Source: Candidatus Rifleibacteriota bacterium (lineage in GTDB: Bacteria > Muiribacteriota > Ozemobacteria > Ozemobacterales > Ozemobacteraceae). Taken from it: 64,000 nucleotides of DNA. A program made the translations under genes and the position numbers. Positions within the stretch are counted from its first letter, which is position 1, and each line of letters starts with the position of its first letter. Under the pieces are notes generated by a model that had not been told where the DNA came from, did not search any database, and saw only the letters and a list, made by a program, of their open reading frames with translations. This document shows, piece after piece, positions 53,377 through 61,740 of this stretch. The DNA is taken from positions 1 through 64,000 of the forward strand of contig JADFZL010000005.1 in the NCBI GenBank assembly GCA_015232575.1, given 5' to 3'.

Positions 53377-53658
53377 TCATTGTACAACTGAAATGATTTT
53401 CTTTGCATGAAGAACTTCAAGATAACCCAGAACATCAGTTTCGCAGCGTTCCTGCGTAACTTTAAACTCTTTCACAAGTTCTCTGCATAAATCATCAATA
53501 GCAACAGGTTTTTCTATTCTATCCCAGATTGCACTTCCGATATTATCGAAATTATAATATTTACCCTGATCAACACTCATAAGAACAAGTTCATCGCCTA
53601 TTTTCGCAAAACACAATTCCTCTGATCTGACTATTTTTGTTTTTACTGTTAATTTCAT
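53377..53658 (-). CDS. PqqD-family peptide-recognition protein (RRE)
   Basis: The chosen start ATG 53658 (MKLTVKTKIVRSEE) gives 93 residues, the normal size for a stand-alone PqqD/B1 protein; GGGAG lies 12 bases upstream. The pattern VLMSVDQGKYYNFDNIGSAIWDRIEKP is the diagnostic strand-strand-helix core of PF05402, followed by IDDLCRELVKEFKV and a last helix. PqqD-like proteins bind RiPP leader peptides and present them to modifying enzymes. It is the last gene of a three-gene minus-strand operon with the HPr-kinase-like and B2-like genes; its natural ligand is presumably the WxxPxL peptides at 50.1-51.2 kb. Confidence 0.85.
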   Translation of the reverse strand: MKLTVKTKIVRSEELCFAKIGDELVLMSVDQGKYYNFDNIGSAIWDRIEKPVAIDDLCRELVKEFKVTQERCETDVLGYLEVLHAKKIISVVQ

Positions 53659-53690
53659 TTTTTGATTATTCTCCCTTTCTTTCAGGATTT

Positions 53691-54668
53691 TCAGCACAAA
53701 GAACTCTGATTATTATTGAAATGCTGTCTGGAGTTTTCAAGAATGTCATTTGCATATTTTTCTGTATGGCAAATATCTTCTGGAAGTACTACCTGATAAA
53801 ATGGAATAAGGGTGGCAAAGTTCAGAAGTTCCTCAAAATATTTCCTTGAGAGATACTTTCTGAACACCCTTTCCATTAATATATGATGCGGAAGCATAAT
53901 GCAGGCCTTTCCAGGCGAAAGCCTTGTTATAAGAGGTTCTGAAATACCTGTTTTCCGCTCAGTCAGAAAATAGGCAGCTCTTATCGGCACAATATCAGAA
54001 CTTTCGGAATTACTCTTTCTATTCGGAATGTACCATCGTTTATCTTCGGGAAAATTTTCTGAGTAAATTCTGGGGGCACTTTCAACATCGAAATTCAGCG
54101 CCTTCAGCGACTGCGGATAAATCTTCAATCGCCCGAATCCTGGAAGAGTAGCTGCCTCACCATTGCGAATAATAAGGGGAGTCAGATCGTCATTTACAAA
54201 TTTCCCGCCTGCTGAAAGCATTCCTGCACTCAGAGTTGATTTCCCGGCACCGGAATTCCCGGTTATCAGAATTCCTTGATTATTGAAACTGATGACATTT
54301 CCGTGAATAGAAGGAATTCCGCGCAGGTTAAAATAAATCATCAGCGGAATTCCCATAAGAAAAACAGACATATCCTTTTCGGCAATATCATGCTCACCAA
54401 AGCATGAAACCTCAAGTTTAAAAGCATTATTACTGAATCTGTATTCTATATAACCGGATTCCCGGATCTTCATGCAGAAGGTTCCATTATCGCCATCTGA
54501 AGACCACTCATACGACTCAATGGAAGATATTCGCGGTGTCAGCGGAAAATTTCCAGAAAATTTTATGGAAAGGTCAGGTTCAGAAACTACCGTGGATTCT
54601 TCAACAGACAGCGGAATTTCACTTTCGATATGGATTCCAAAAGCAAAATAGTGTCTTTTCTGTCTCAT
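53691..54668 (-). CDS. HPr kinase-like protein of RiPP clusters
   Basis: The chosen ATG is 54668 (MRQKRHYFAFG); a TTG two codons earlier overlaps the B2 stop. The 325-residue protein has a unique N-terminal half and a C-terminal kinase core with P-loop GNSGAGKST (residues 137-145). GIPSIHGNVISF stands before it and GKFVNDDLTPL after it, the layout of HprK C-terminal domains. It is not a true HPr kinase: the family's HxxxGxxVxIxGxSG context is only partly kept and no HPr or PTS gene is near. Relatives in lasso-peptide clusters phosphorylate the C-terminal Ser of the precursor. Every precursor here has Ser at or within three residues of its end, so a similar reaction is plausible. Confidence 0.8.
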   Translation of the reverse strand: MRQKRHYFAFGIHIESEIPLSVEESTVVSEPDLSIKFSGNFPLTPRISSIESYEWSSDGDNGTFCMKIRESGYIEYRFSNNAFKLEVSCFGEHDIAEKDMSVFLMGIPLMIYFNLRGIPSIHGNVISFNNQGILITGNSGAGKSTLSAGMLSAGGKFVNDDLTPLIIRNGEAATLPGFGRLKIYPQSLKALNFDVESAPRIYSENFPEDKRWYIPNRKSNSESSDIVPIRAAYFLTERKTGISEPLITRLSPGKACIMLPHHILMERVFRKYLSRKYFEELLNFATLIPFYQVVLPEDICHTEKYANDILENSRQHFNNNQSSLC

Positions 54669-54670
54669 AA

Positions 54671-55204
54671 TCAATTTTTACAGGGTTGAAAAGAAAACGA
54701 TGCAACAACAGTAAATTTCTCTTTCCCGGTTTCACCCGTTATAATATCAGACCCACACTGCACCCAGGCATGTCCCTTTGTCTGCCTGCAATGTGAATCA
54801 GCCCCGAAATAGGTTATCATCGGATACCGGCGCCAGCCAAGCATCATTCTTGCGACAACCGCCTTATCAAGACAAACACCCCCAACAGGACTTATCTTAA
54901 CAACTTTTTCTATCATCTTTCCGATTTCAACCAGTCTTGAAGGTGTTTTTCCCTTGCAATAAGGTATCAATTGTCCATTCTTTTCACCAAGAAACTTTCC
55001 TGCAAACCGAAAAGGAAGAAACAAAATCATGAACCTTGCGGCTGCAAGAAAAACAAGAATTTCTGGCACCCAGAGCTTTTCTCTCAAAGGTAGCATTAAG
55101 AATAGCCACAGAAGACGCACCATACGATAAACAAGTTTTACCGTTCTAACAATCTGCCTGAACAGAAAATTCCTTTTCACGTGTACAATCATCCAATATG
55201 GCAT
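54671..55204 (-). CDS. Lasso-peptide B2-like leader peptidase (transglutaminase-fold)
   Basis: The 177-residue protein starts with two hydrophobic stretches (about 20-40 and 48-66), suggesting membrane association, then carries the B2 (transglutaminase-like) core. Catalytic Cys111 lies in GGVCLDKAVVARMML, and His145 in TKGHAWVQCGSD, with Asp153 as a possible third residue. In lasso-peptide biosynthesis, B2 proteins cut the leader from the precursor together with the PqqD-like B1. The stop overlaps the region of the HPr-kinase-like start, so the genes are co-translated. The lasso cyclase (asparagine-synthetase-like C protein) is absent. Confidence 0.8.
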   Translation of the reverse strand: MPYWMIVHVKRNFLFRQIVRTVKLVYRMVRLLWLFLMLPLREKLWVPEILVFLAAARFMILFLPFRFAGKFLGEKNGQLIPYCKGKTPSRLVEIGKMIEKVVKISPVGGVCLDKAVVARMMLGWRRYPMITYFGADSHCRQTKGHAWVQCGSDIITGETGKEKFTVVASFSFQPCKN

Positions 55205-55504
55205 TTAACTTCAGCACACCCGCCCTTGCACATTCTCAATTAAAACATAACAGGATTTGCTTTTCATGCCGCTCATACTAACATATCAAATTTTATCTTT
55301 CAACGGTTTCGAACAGTATGCACAACTACAGCAAAACCGTTACAAATGAGTCATATTACTTACTGCTCTTTCTCTTCTACGTCGCTGCAGGTAAGAGTTG
55401 ATGGGTGCTCCAAAAAATGGTAGTTTTTTTTTAATGTGGAATACCACAGGATGCATTAGCGAATTTCATATTACCTTTTTTGGGAAATGCATCCTTTGCT
55501 CTTT
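55205..55504. other. Intergenic region, nothing firm
   Basis: Three hundred bases without a supported gene. A 10-bp inverted repeat (AGGATGCATT at 55448-55457; AATGCATCCT at 55486-55495) with a 28-base loop lies just downstream of the TPR gene at 55505-56368. It could act as a weak terminator for it, but lacks a U-run on that strand. Confidence 0.4.
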
Positions 55505-56368
55505 TCATTGCCTTCTTCTTACCCGGGTTTTCTTTGAATTTACCGGGTCTTTTGGAGAGAAAATCACTTCGTCTTCTGAAATTCCGATATTCTGGTATGC
55601 TTCACTGATGCTTGAATCGTAAGGGTTCTGCATATACAGTTCGTTGAGAATTGCGCGGGCTTCGGCCATTCTTCCCATTTGTATTGCTGCATCTGCTTTG
55701 CCGAGCTTGTACTCGATTCGTCCGGAATATTCCATTATCAGATCATCGAAGAAAATATATGCCTGCAGGAATCTGCCCTCATCAAGTGCATCCAGTGCAT
55801 CCTGGAATCTTGAATCAAGTTCTTCGTCAATTTCAAGATCAACGCCTGCAAGATGAATAATATTAGGCTCAGGTGCCGATGCCAGCTCAGGCAGATAAAC
55901 ATTTACCTTTGAAAACATGTATGGCGGAAGCGGAGAAAACCAGGCACGTTTAAAGCTGATTGCTGACTGATAGGCACTTCTGGGAGATTTTTCAGGCAAA
56001 GGCGAAATATCAGGATTCAGCATTCCTCTTCTGTGCTCGTATTGCTCGAAGAGTTTCTGATAAGTTTTTACGAGAGGGTGACGCGGATTAACTGCTGAAG
56101 CAAGCCGGAACCAGCTCCGTGCCCTGGCTTTATTTCCGGCGCTTATTTCGATTCTTCCCAGAATTATAAGAGCTTCAACTTTTTCAGGAAAAGCCTTGTA
56201 AACAGATTCGGCTGCGGCAGCCGCTTCGGGAAGGCGATTGAGGCGAAGAAGCTCTTCCGCCTCATGCAATCCTGAGCTTAATTCTCCAGAGAATACGGGT
56301 ACTACCGACAATAAAAGGCAAAAAATCAGATTCAGCCTGACCACGTCAAAGAACTTTTGAGAAGCCAT
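55505..56368 (-). CDS. Exported TPR protein next to a pseudopilin cluster
   Basis: The 287-residue product has a signal peptide (VRLNLIFCLLLSVVPVFSG) and TPR-like helices at both ends: residues about 30-105 (HEAEELLRLNRLPEAAAAAESVYKAFP... LIILGRIEISAGNKARARSWFRLASAV) and about 190-270 (ALDEGRFLQAYIFFDDLI; GKADAAIQMGRMAEARAILNELYMQ). A proline-rich middle separates them. TPR lipoproteins such as PilF help secretin assembly, but no lipobox is present here. The ATG lies 3 bases after the upstream gene's stop, so the two are co-transcribed. Confidence 0.7.
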   Translation of the reverse strand: MASQKFFDVVRLNLIFCLLLSVVPVFSGELSSGLHEAEELLRLNRLPEAAAAAESVYKAFPEKVEALIILGRIEISAGNKARARSWFRLASAVNPRHPLVKTYQKLFEQYEHRRGMLNPDISPLPEKSPRSAYQSAISFKRAWFSPLPPYMFSKVNVYLPELASAPEPNIIHLAGVDLEIDEELDSRFQDALDALDEGRFLQAYIFFDDLIMEYSGRIEYKLGKADAAIQMGRMAEARAILNELYMQNPYDSSISEAYQNIGISEDEVIFSPKDPVNSKKTRVRRRQ

Positions 56369-56371
56369 CTT

Positions 56372-56695
56372 TTATCGCGACGGATCGCCAACTTCCCCCC
56401 AGTTCACGCTTTCAGGGGTTTCACTTGCTGATGGAGTTTCAGGAGATACGACAGGAGATGTGACAGGAGCGGTTTCATTCGGTTCCGGCACCTCAATTGG
56501 TTGTCCAGAGCCCGGAACAGAGCCTTTTTTGCGTTGTTCTATGTCAAAACTGTCTCCCTGAAGATAATCTTCAGGTGGCGGAAAATCTTCCTGACTATTG
56601 AACAGCGACTGATATGTCTGATTTGCCAGTAAAATAAACACCCCTGCAAGTATAAGAACTAAGGCCCATTTCCAAGTTTCATCTCCGGTCTTCAT
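56372..56695 (-). CDS. Single-pass membrane protein with proline/glutamate-rich tail
   Basis: This 107-residue protein has one N-terminal transmembrane helix (WALVLILAGVFILLANQTY) and a disordered extracytoplasmic tail rich in Pro, Glu, Ser and Thr. The layout (short cytoplasmic start, one helix, Pro-rich tail) recalls the N-terminal parts of GspC or PilP, and the gene follows a GspL-GspM-like pair, but no domain supports the assignment. A 185-base gap to the GspM/PilO-like gene leaves room for its own promoter. GGGAG precedes the ATG. Confidence 0.6.
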   Translation of the reverse strand: MKTGDETWKWALVLILAGVFILLANQTYQSLFNSQEDFPPPEDYLQGDSFDIEQRKKGSVPGSGQPIEVPEPNETAPVTSPVVSPETPSASETPESVNWGEVGDPSR

Positions 56696-56880
56696 TATAT
56701 CCCGCTCCCAATATTCTTAATGTATTATGCAGTATCTACTCATCAATTCTTAACAGCACAAATTATTTCGTAGATATTATTATTCATTTAACCTATCGAC
56801 CTTTACAATGATTAATTGTATCAGGTGTTTTTCATCAATTACTAATAACGAAACGCATATTTGCTGAGATGTATCATTGA

Positions 56881-57498
56881 TCATAAATACGGCAGTACAA
56901 TCTCAACATTTCCTTCTGCAACTCCAGAATTGTTAAACTCCATGTTCAATAATCTAATCCCATGTAAGTTAAGCGATTGATCAAGAAAAGTCAAAAACTT
57001 TCCCCAATTTTCGAAATTTCCGAGCAATTTTATTTTTACCGGAAATACTTCAAGTCCTTTTCCATTTTCTGCTTCGTCTGTTTCATAGCCAATCGGCATA
57101 CCATCTTCACCAATCATTGGCAGAGTTTCTGACGCAGTATCGGCAGAAGAGTCAGCCTTTTTCTCATCTTCAATCTTTTTTACAAATACAGGCAGAAAAA
57201 AAGTGTCAGCGACAACAATACCTGACCGGGAAGCAGAATCAAAGATTGAATTCAGAACAGCGTCTTCTTTTCCTGGAGAAAGTAATTTAAAAGCACGAAA
57301 TTCTGAATTACTTTTCCGTGAAGAAAGTTTCTGAATTTCAGCCTTTAAATAAGGTTCCTTATCTCTGATTGTCTTGAGAGCCTGTTCTGAAGTGATATAT
57401 TTATTTTCATCCGGAAGAATAATCAATTTGTACGCAATATAAAAAAGTGCCGGAAAGACAACAATAATCAGCATTATAGTCCTAAGTATCTTATTCAT
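56881..57498 (-). CDS. PilO/GspM-like inner-membrane assembly protein
   Basis: The 205-residue protein has one N-terminal transmembrane helix (IMLIIVVFPALFYIAYKLIIL), a coiled-coil linker (EQALKTIRDKEPYLKAEIQKLSS) and a C-terminal ferredoxin-like domain of PilO type (VFPVKIKLLGNFENWGKFLTFLDQSLNLHGIRLLNMEF). Its start overlaps the preceding GspL-like gene by 4 bases, as pilN-pilO and gspL-gspM pairs do. It should form the periplasmic part of the alignment complex of a pilus or type II secretion machine. Confidence 0.75.
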   Translation of the reverse strand: MNKILRTIMLIIVVFPALFYIAYKLIILPDENKYITSEQALKTIRDKEPYLKAEIQKLSSRKSNSEFRAFKLLSPGKEDAVLNSIFDSASRSGIVVADTFFLPVFVKKIEDEKKADSSADTASETLPMIGEDGMPIGYETDEAENGKGLEVFPVKIKLLGNFENWGKFLTFLDQSLNLHGIRLLNMEFNNSGVAEGNVEIVLPYL

Positions 57499-59111
57499 GG
57501 GAGTTTCCCCCGAAATTGAAATTCAATTTTCCCGGATTTTTTAACAGAACGATATTCGATTATTTTCTTTACCAGCTTAACATGAAGAATTTTTTCAATA
57601 TAATTCAAAAGGAGACTTTCACTTTCTGAAGTACCTTCGAGAATAACAGTTTCGGAATCAATGACTGGCGGCAACTCAAGAGAATCATTCCCTTCCTGTT
57701 CTTTTTTCTTTTCTGACAAACCAGTTTCAGCAGAAAGATCAGGCTCTGGTTCCTTTGTAAAAAACGGCTCTGGTGATTTACATTCAGACGGAAGAATCTG
57801 AACACGTTTTAAAGAAATGCCCGAAGGTTTGCTTTTTGCAGCAAGCAAAAGGATTTTTGCACCGCTTAGCCGCTCTCTGTCATATATTTCAAGAATTTTC
57901 CGCGCACTTTCCGGAATTCCTCTGAAACGATCATTTTCCGCAAGCAAACTTTGATATTTCTCGCTGACTGCATTGATCGAATTTTCTGCCAATCGGATGT
58001 TTTCTTTCACCTGCGACAATTTAACAGAAATGGAATATTTCCAGAAAAAGACAGATACAATGAGAACTGTGGTGAAAATTGCTGCCAAAACACTCGGAAC
58101 AACACGGGTAATGGTGTCAAAACGTTCTTTATCAGCCATTTTGCGATATGACTCAAGAAGATTGTCTGAGCCCAGATTTTCAAGCGCTCCCAGTATACCT
58201 ATTGTGGCTGGAAGAAATGAATCTTTTTTACTTTCGTCCGGAAATACTGTTTTTACTGACAGGTTAAGTTTTTCAACTTTTCCCGGAAGAAAATAGCTTT
58301 TTGCATAATCAAAAAGTAGTTTGTTATTCGCACCGCCGCCATATATGTAGATTTCATCAATATTTCCAAGTTTCGTTCTTGCGCGGAAATAATCAAAACT
58401 GAAGCGGATCTTCTGTGCAAAAACTTCCATTTCAGAAGCGTCAGATACTTCAGCAAGTTCGCTGACTCCTGATGGAACCTGTCTGTAGAACTTTGGCTCA
58501 TTTTCAGAAAAAATGTTTATGTGAGTTCCCTGATGTCCAATGTTTATAAACGAAAAAGCCGAAACCGATGCTTTTGGAAGCATATCCTTTGCTGCCAGAA
58601 CAGAGAAAGCTTCGGGTATCAGTGAATCAGGTTTGATACCAGCGTTTTCAAAAATTGAAAGGAACAGTTTGAATCGTGACAATGGAATAACTGCAAGCGC
58701 AAAGCTCTTATTGTCAGTTTTTACGGGGCGCCATGAAAAAACGAACTGCTCGTTTTTGATATTTGGCGGAAGAAGTTTCTTCGCTTCCCAGAAAAGCATC
58801 TGTTCCAATTGATCTAACTGCGGAAGAGATGGAAATTCAAAGAACTTAATCAGAATTTCCCTATCGTGAAATATTGCAGTAATGCGTTTACACGAAGAAA
58901 TGTTAACTTTTCGGGCCAATTCATCAAGTTTTCCAGAGAGGTATGCATAATATTCGCTGTCGCCGGGAAATTCTGACTGCGGCGAAAGCAAAACCTCCTC
59001 TGCTTTCACTATAGTGTCCTGAGCTGATTTTCGTTCAACTGTTACAGCTTTAATGGAATAACTTCCTATATCAACTCCGGCGTATAGCCCATCGCCAAAA
59101 GGTTTTTTCAT
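57495..59111 (-). CDS. GspL-like protein (PilM-PilN fusion)
   Basis: This 538-residue protein joins two units separate in most type IV pilus systems. Residues about 1-315 form an actin-like PilM ATPase fold (YAGVDIGSYSIKAVTVE phosphate loop; FINIGHQGTHINIF; IYIYGGGANNKLL; FLPATIGILGAL). A transmembrane helix follows (about 338-358; VLAAIFTTVLIVSVFFW), then a coiled coil and a PilN-like ferredoxin domain. GspL of type II secretion has the same order. With the downstream PilO/GspM-like protein it would form the inner-membrane platform. It has 4-base overlaps with both neighbours. Confidence 0.8.
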   Translation of the reverse strand: MKKPFGDGLYAGVDIGSYSIKAVTVERKSAQDTIVKAEEVLLSPQSEFPGDSEYYAYLSGKLDELARKVNISSCKRITAIFHDREILIKFFEFPSLPQLDQLEQMLFWEAKKLLPPNIKNEQFVFSWRPVKTDNKSFALAVIPLSRFKLFLSIFENAGIKPDSLIPEAFSVLAAKDMLPKASVSAFSFINIGHQGTHINIFSENEPKFYRQVPSGVSELAEVSDASEMEVFAQKIRFSFDYFRARTKLGNIDEIYIYGGGANNKLLFDYAKSYFLPGKVEKLNLSVKTVFPDESKKDSFLPATIGILGALENLGSDNLLESYRKMADKERFDTITRVVPSVLAAIFTTVLIVSVFFWKYSISVKLSQVKENIRLAENSINAVSEKYQSLLAENDRFRGIPESARKILEIYDRERLSGAKILLLAAKSKPSGISLKRVQILPSECKSPEPFFTKEPEPDLSAETGLSEKKKEQEGNDSLELPPVIDSETVILEGTSESESLLLNYIEKILHVKLVKKIIEYRSVKKSGKIEFQFRGKLP

Positions 59112-59536
59112 GCTCCCTCCATAAAACTGCCTGCTTTTTCACGACCTGAAGCCGTTCTACTCACGTTTTTCCGTACAAGTTTTTTCTCAGCCTTAATTTT
59201 TCCACTTTCAATAACTGCGGCATTAGAAATAATATCAGAACCCAAAATTTTTACTTTTACTCGAACAATTTGTCTCTCTGAGACTTTGACTTCATAATCA
59301 AGCTCTGCGGAATCTGATCCAGTTCGAAATTTGGCAAGGCCTCTCTCAAGACCACCATCGGCTGCCTGAAAACAGATTGTTTCAAGCAGAAATGAACGCC
59401 CCGAATCAACTGCCAGACCCGACATTTCGATTGCTCCGAGGAGCAGAAACGAGGCAACAATCAACACAGTGAAAATAATAAAAATCGCAAAACCCTGTCT
59501 GACATTCTTTCTGTTTCTTTTTATTCTCTGCATCAT
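59108..59536 (-). CDS. GspK/PilX-like pseudopilin-related protein (short)
   Basis: The 142-residue protein starts with a basic leader ending RQG, followed by FAIFIIFTVLIVASFLLLGAIEMSG, a pilin-type helix without Glu5, as in GspK/PilX. FQAADGGLERGLAKF is the typical PilX/GspK helix after the membrane anchor. It is shorter than GspK (normally about 300 residues) and lacks its large inserted domain, so PilX is the better comparison. It overlaps the GspL-like gene by 4 bases. Confidence 0.7.
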   Translation of the reverse strand: MMQRIKRNRKNVRQGFAIFIIFTVLIVASFLLLGAIEMSGLAVDSGRSFLLETICFQAADGGLERGLAKFRTGSDSAELDYEVKVSERQIVRVKVKILGSDIISNAAVIESGKIKAEKKLVRKNVSRTASGREKAGSFMEGA

Positions 59537-59568
59537 CGTTTTTATATCTTCTTAATAATAATAAATAC

Positions 59569-59943
59569 TCATTTTTCGGTTCTATTCCTGAAAAACATTA
59601 CCGGCAACTCTTTCCCATTTTCCATAAGAAATGCTTTAATAAAAACAGATGATTCATTATAATTTCTGACAGTAACAGATGCAATTTTTACATTCAGATT
59701 AGCAGAATTTAATTTTTCGATAAAAATATCATCTATTATTTTTCCGGTTGAGGCAAGGGTTCTGAAGCTTCGGTATATTTCAGAGATGTCAGCATTTTTC
59801 CAGATTCTTTCTTTTGTAACGCGATATCTTTTTATCGACAGATCCAGAATCCTGAAAACCCCGGTACTGGCTATTCCAAGAAGAATTACTACCAGCATTG
59901 TTTCAATAAGAGTAAAACCGCAGTTTCTGCGATGTTTTTCCAT
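59569..59943 (-). CDS. GspJ-like pseudopilin
   Basis: From ATG 59943 (a TTG three codons earlier is the alternative) the leader MEKHRRNCG precedes the mature start FTLIETMLVVILLGIASTGVF, with Glu5. The 124-residue product has a compact beta-rich C-terminal domain. Position three in an H-I-J-K-L-M-like series. The ribosome site is weak, so translation may be coupled to the preceding gene, which ends 21 bases upstream. Confidence 0.75.
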   Translation of the reverse strand: MEKHRRNCGFTLIETMLVVILLGIASTGVFRILDLSIKRYRVTKERIWKNADISEIYRSFRTLASTGKIIDDIFIEKLNSANLNVKIASVTVRNYNESSVFIKAFLMENGKELPVMFFRNRTEK

Positions 59944-59964
59944 TTTATTCAAGCCGTCTACTTT

Positions 59965-60336
59965 TCACTTGGGAACATAGAAAAATGATTCAAGAATAAT
60001 TCGCTTCTTATCCTTCCTGACTTCACAGGCAATTCTTGCGACACTTTCCTTAAAATCTGCCAGACAGAAAATAGAAGACTTCCAGGGCTGCGAAAGGAGA
60101 AAGCGACCCGGAGAAGTAAAAGTTTTAAATTTCCGTTTCCCGGATTCCAGATCACATTTCAGCATTTCAAGCTCCCTTTCGGCGTATAAAGCTGCAAATA
60201 CTTCAAATTCAGAAGAAGCCGAAAGTTCATCAGAAACCCCAAATCCGCTTACCATAGGAACAATAGCAACTGCTGACAACAGAATCGCAAGCAATACTTC
60301 AATAAGTGTAAAACCGGAAAATCTCTGGAAATTCAT
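59965..60336 (-). CDS. GspI-like pseudopilin
   Basis: The leader MNFQRFSG precedes the mature FTLIEVLLAILLSAVAIVPMVSG with Glu5. At 123 residues it has the short size typical of GspI minor pseudopilins, with AALYAERELEMLK after the helix, another GspI landmark. It starts 6 bases after the previous stop. Confidence 0.75.
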   Translation of the reverse strand: MNFQRFSGFTLIEVLLAILLSAVAIVPMVSGFGVSDELSASSEFEVFAALYAERELEMLKCDLESGKRKFKTFTSPGRFLLSQPWKSSIFCLADFKESVARIACEVRKDKKRIILESFFYVPK

Positions 60337-60342
60337 ATTTTC

Positions 60343-60786
60343 TCAGTCAGTAATCATTTCCTTAAATTTATATTTCAGAAAATAATTATTGCCACTTTTG
60401 TCTATAATTGTAAAGCTTTTTGATGATATTCTTTCATTTCCAAGAAAAGCGCCGGCCGGAGAAAATACAATATCAGTAAGAACTTTAAGAGAATCGGTGG
60501 CGATAGAATTCGTTTCGAGAAAGAGGTTTGCTGAATCACTGGCAATAAGCTTTTTTCCTGTTTGAACCAATTTAAAAGTTATTCCCCGCATTCTTGCATG
60601 CGATTCACACGTATTTAAAAACAATCCCAGGGAATCTGACCTGGTTTTTATATGATAATCAGAAGAAACTCCTGACAGGAAAACTGAACCGGCAGATACA
60701 ATTATTGAAATGACAATAATTGTAAGTAGTATCTCAAGAAATGAAAATCCTCTGGGCATCAGTTTTTCCCTGTAATATGGCTTCAT
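60343..60786 (-). CDS. GspH-like pseudopilin
   Basis: ATG 60786 gives a 13-residue leader (MKPYYREKLMPRG) and mature FSFLEILLTIIVISIIVSAGSVFL with Glu5. A later ATG (60759, MPRG|F) has the better ribosome site AGGGA but leaves only a four-residue leader; a TTG at 60798 is a third option. The 147-residue product keeps a GspH/FimT-like beta domain. First gene of the H-I-J-K-L-M-like operon; the upstream 183 bases probably hold the promoter. Confidence 0.75.
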   Translation of the reverse strand: MKPYYREKLMPRGFSFLEILLTIIVISIIVSAGSVFLSGVSSDYHIKTRSDSLGLFLNTCESHARMRGITFKLVQTGKKLIASDSANLFLETNSIATDSLKVLTDIVFSPAGAFLGNERISSKSFTIIDKSGNNYFLKYKFKEMITD

Positions 60787-60969
60787 TCTAAGTCTCAATC
60801 TAAATAGGCAAAATACTTAGATAGACTTCATAAAAACCCGTGTCCTTAACACCATTAAATGCAGACAGCTCGACTCCGTTCAATTACCGGCTGATAATGC
60901 CTGGATTCAGAACAGAGTCGAAATTATCACTGATAAGCGACGAATTATTCAGTATCTGCATTCACAGTT

Positions 60970-61509
60970 TCAGTAGGAAGAATCAAAAGAATCGCCGCGT
61001 TTACCTTTTGGAAGCTTTGTCGGTAAGACCGGTACATTCGGAGCTTCCGCAGCTGGTGTGTTCATCTGAGTTACCATATCCTGCCTCATTTTGTTCACAT
61101 CGTTTGGATCAGCGGGAATTAAAGGAGTCAACTGAGGCTGATTTGAAACACCACTCATTGATGAATAGCCTGGTTGCATATCCTTTGGAAGTTCTTTAAT
61201 CTGAGAAGGATCTATTCCCTGAAGCTGAGTTCTGAAAGCAGAACGCGCTAAATCCCAGGTGTAAACATCTGGTTCATAAAGATATGGAAGAAGAAGCCTT
61301 GGAAGGCCATGAACAAACTTTCTCTCTTCATGATTGTACACATCGTGCGAATTCTTTGCGTACAACGTTGCTTTAATCAGATATTCTGAGAAATATTGCC
61401 TCTCAAGAAGTACCCTGCTTGGAGTATCGGTAGCAGACGAAGCCTGAAACACCAGCAAAAGTGACACCGGAATAACACACAGTAACAGCTTTACAACATT
61501 AATTTTCAT
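60970..61509 (-). CDS. Exported protein of unknown function upstream of the pseudopilin operon
   Basis: The start is ATG 61509, with GGAGG five bases upstream; a longer frame upstream is not supported. The 179-residue protein has a signal peptide (KLLLCVIPVSLLLVFQASSA). The mature protein begins with an amphipathic, aromatic-rich segment (SEYLIKATLYAKNSHDVYNHEERKFVHGLPRLLLPYLYEPDVYTWDL in two halves) and ends in a flexible Pro/Asn/Gln-rich tail (about 115-179). No family is recognised. It could be a periplasmic partner of the adjacent secretion or pilus cluster. Confidence 0.65.
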   Translation of the reverse strand: MKINVVKLLLCVIPVSLLLVFQASSATDTPSRVLLERQYFSEYLIKATLYAKNSHDVYNHEERKFVHGLPRLLLPYLYEPDVYTWDLARSAFRTQLQGIDPSQIKELPKDMQPGYSSMSGVSNQPQLTPLIPADPNDVNKMRQDMVTQMNTPAAEAPNVPVLPTKLPKGKRGDSFDSSY

Positions 61510-61693
61510 AAACACCTCCGCAAAGTATGCTGTTTGAGAAAATAATGTGTACAGAATATGATATTTTGTCAAGGAGAAAGAATAATTCAAATAATAATAA
61601 AACGTATCGCCTCATAAAATGGTGGAAAGAAAAAGTCGAAGCACCGTGTCTACGATCTTCAGAAAATTATTGAGAAGATACGAAAAATTCCCA

Positions 61694-61724
61694 TGAAAAA
61701 AACGCCTCCCATTTGGGAGGCGTT
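61694..61724 (-). terminator. Rho-independent terminator of the second TPR gene
   Basis: A perfect 10-bp stem (AACGCCTCCC at 61701-61710 with GGGAGGCGTT at 61715-61724) is followed on the minus strand by a run of six or more U. It lies 17 bases after the stop codon of the gene at 61741-62487. Confidence 0.9.
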
Positions 61725-61740
61725 TGGGGGGGGAGATGGG

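Noticed and set aside
53691..54668. Annotating the HPr-kinase-like protein as HprK of carbon catabolite control
   Set aside because: No HPr/PTS genes are near, the N-terminal domain differs and its operon partners are RiPP proteins.
55448..55495. Inverted repeat as a firm terminator for the TPR gene at 55505
   Set aside because: The loop is 28 bases long and there is no U-run on the minus strand, so it is mentioned only as a possibility.
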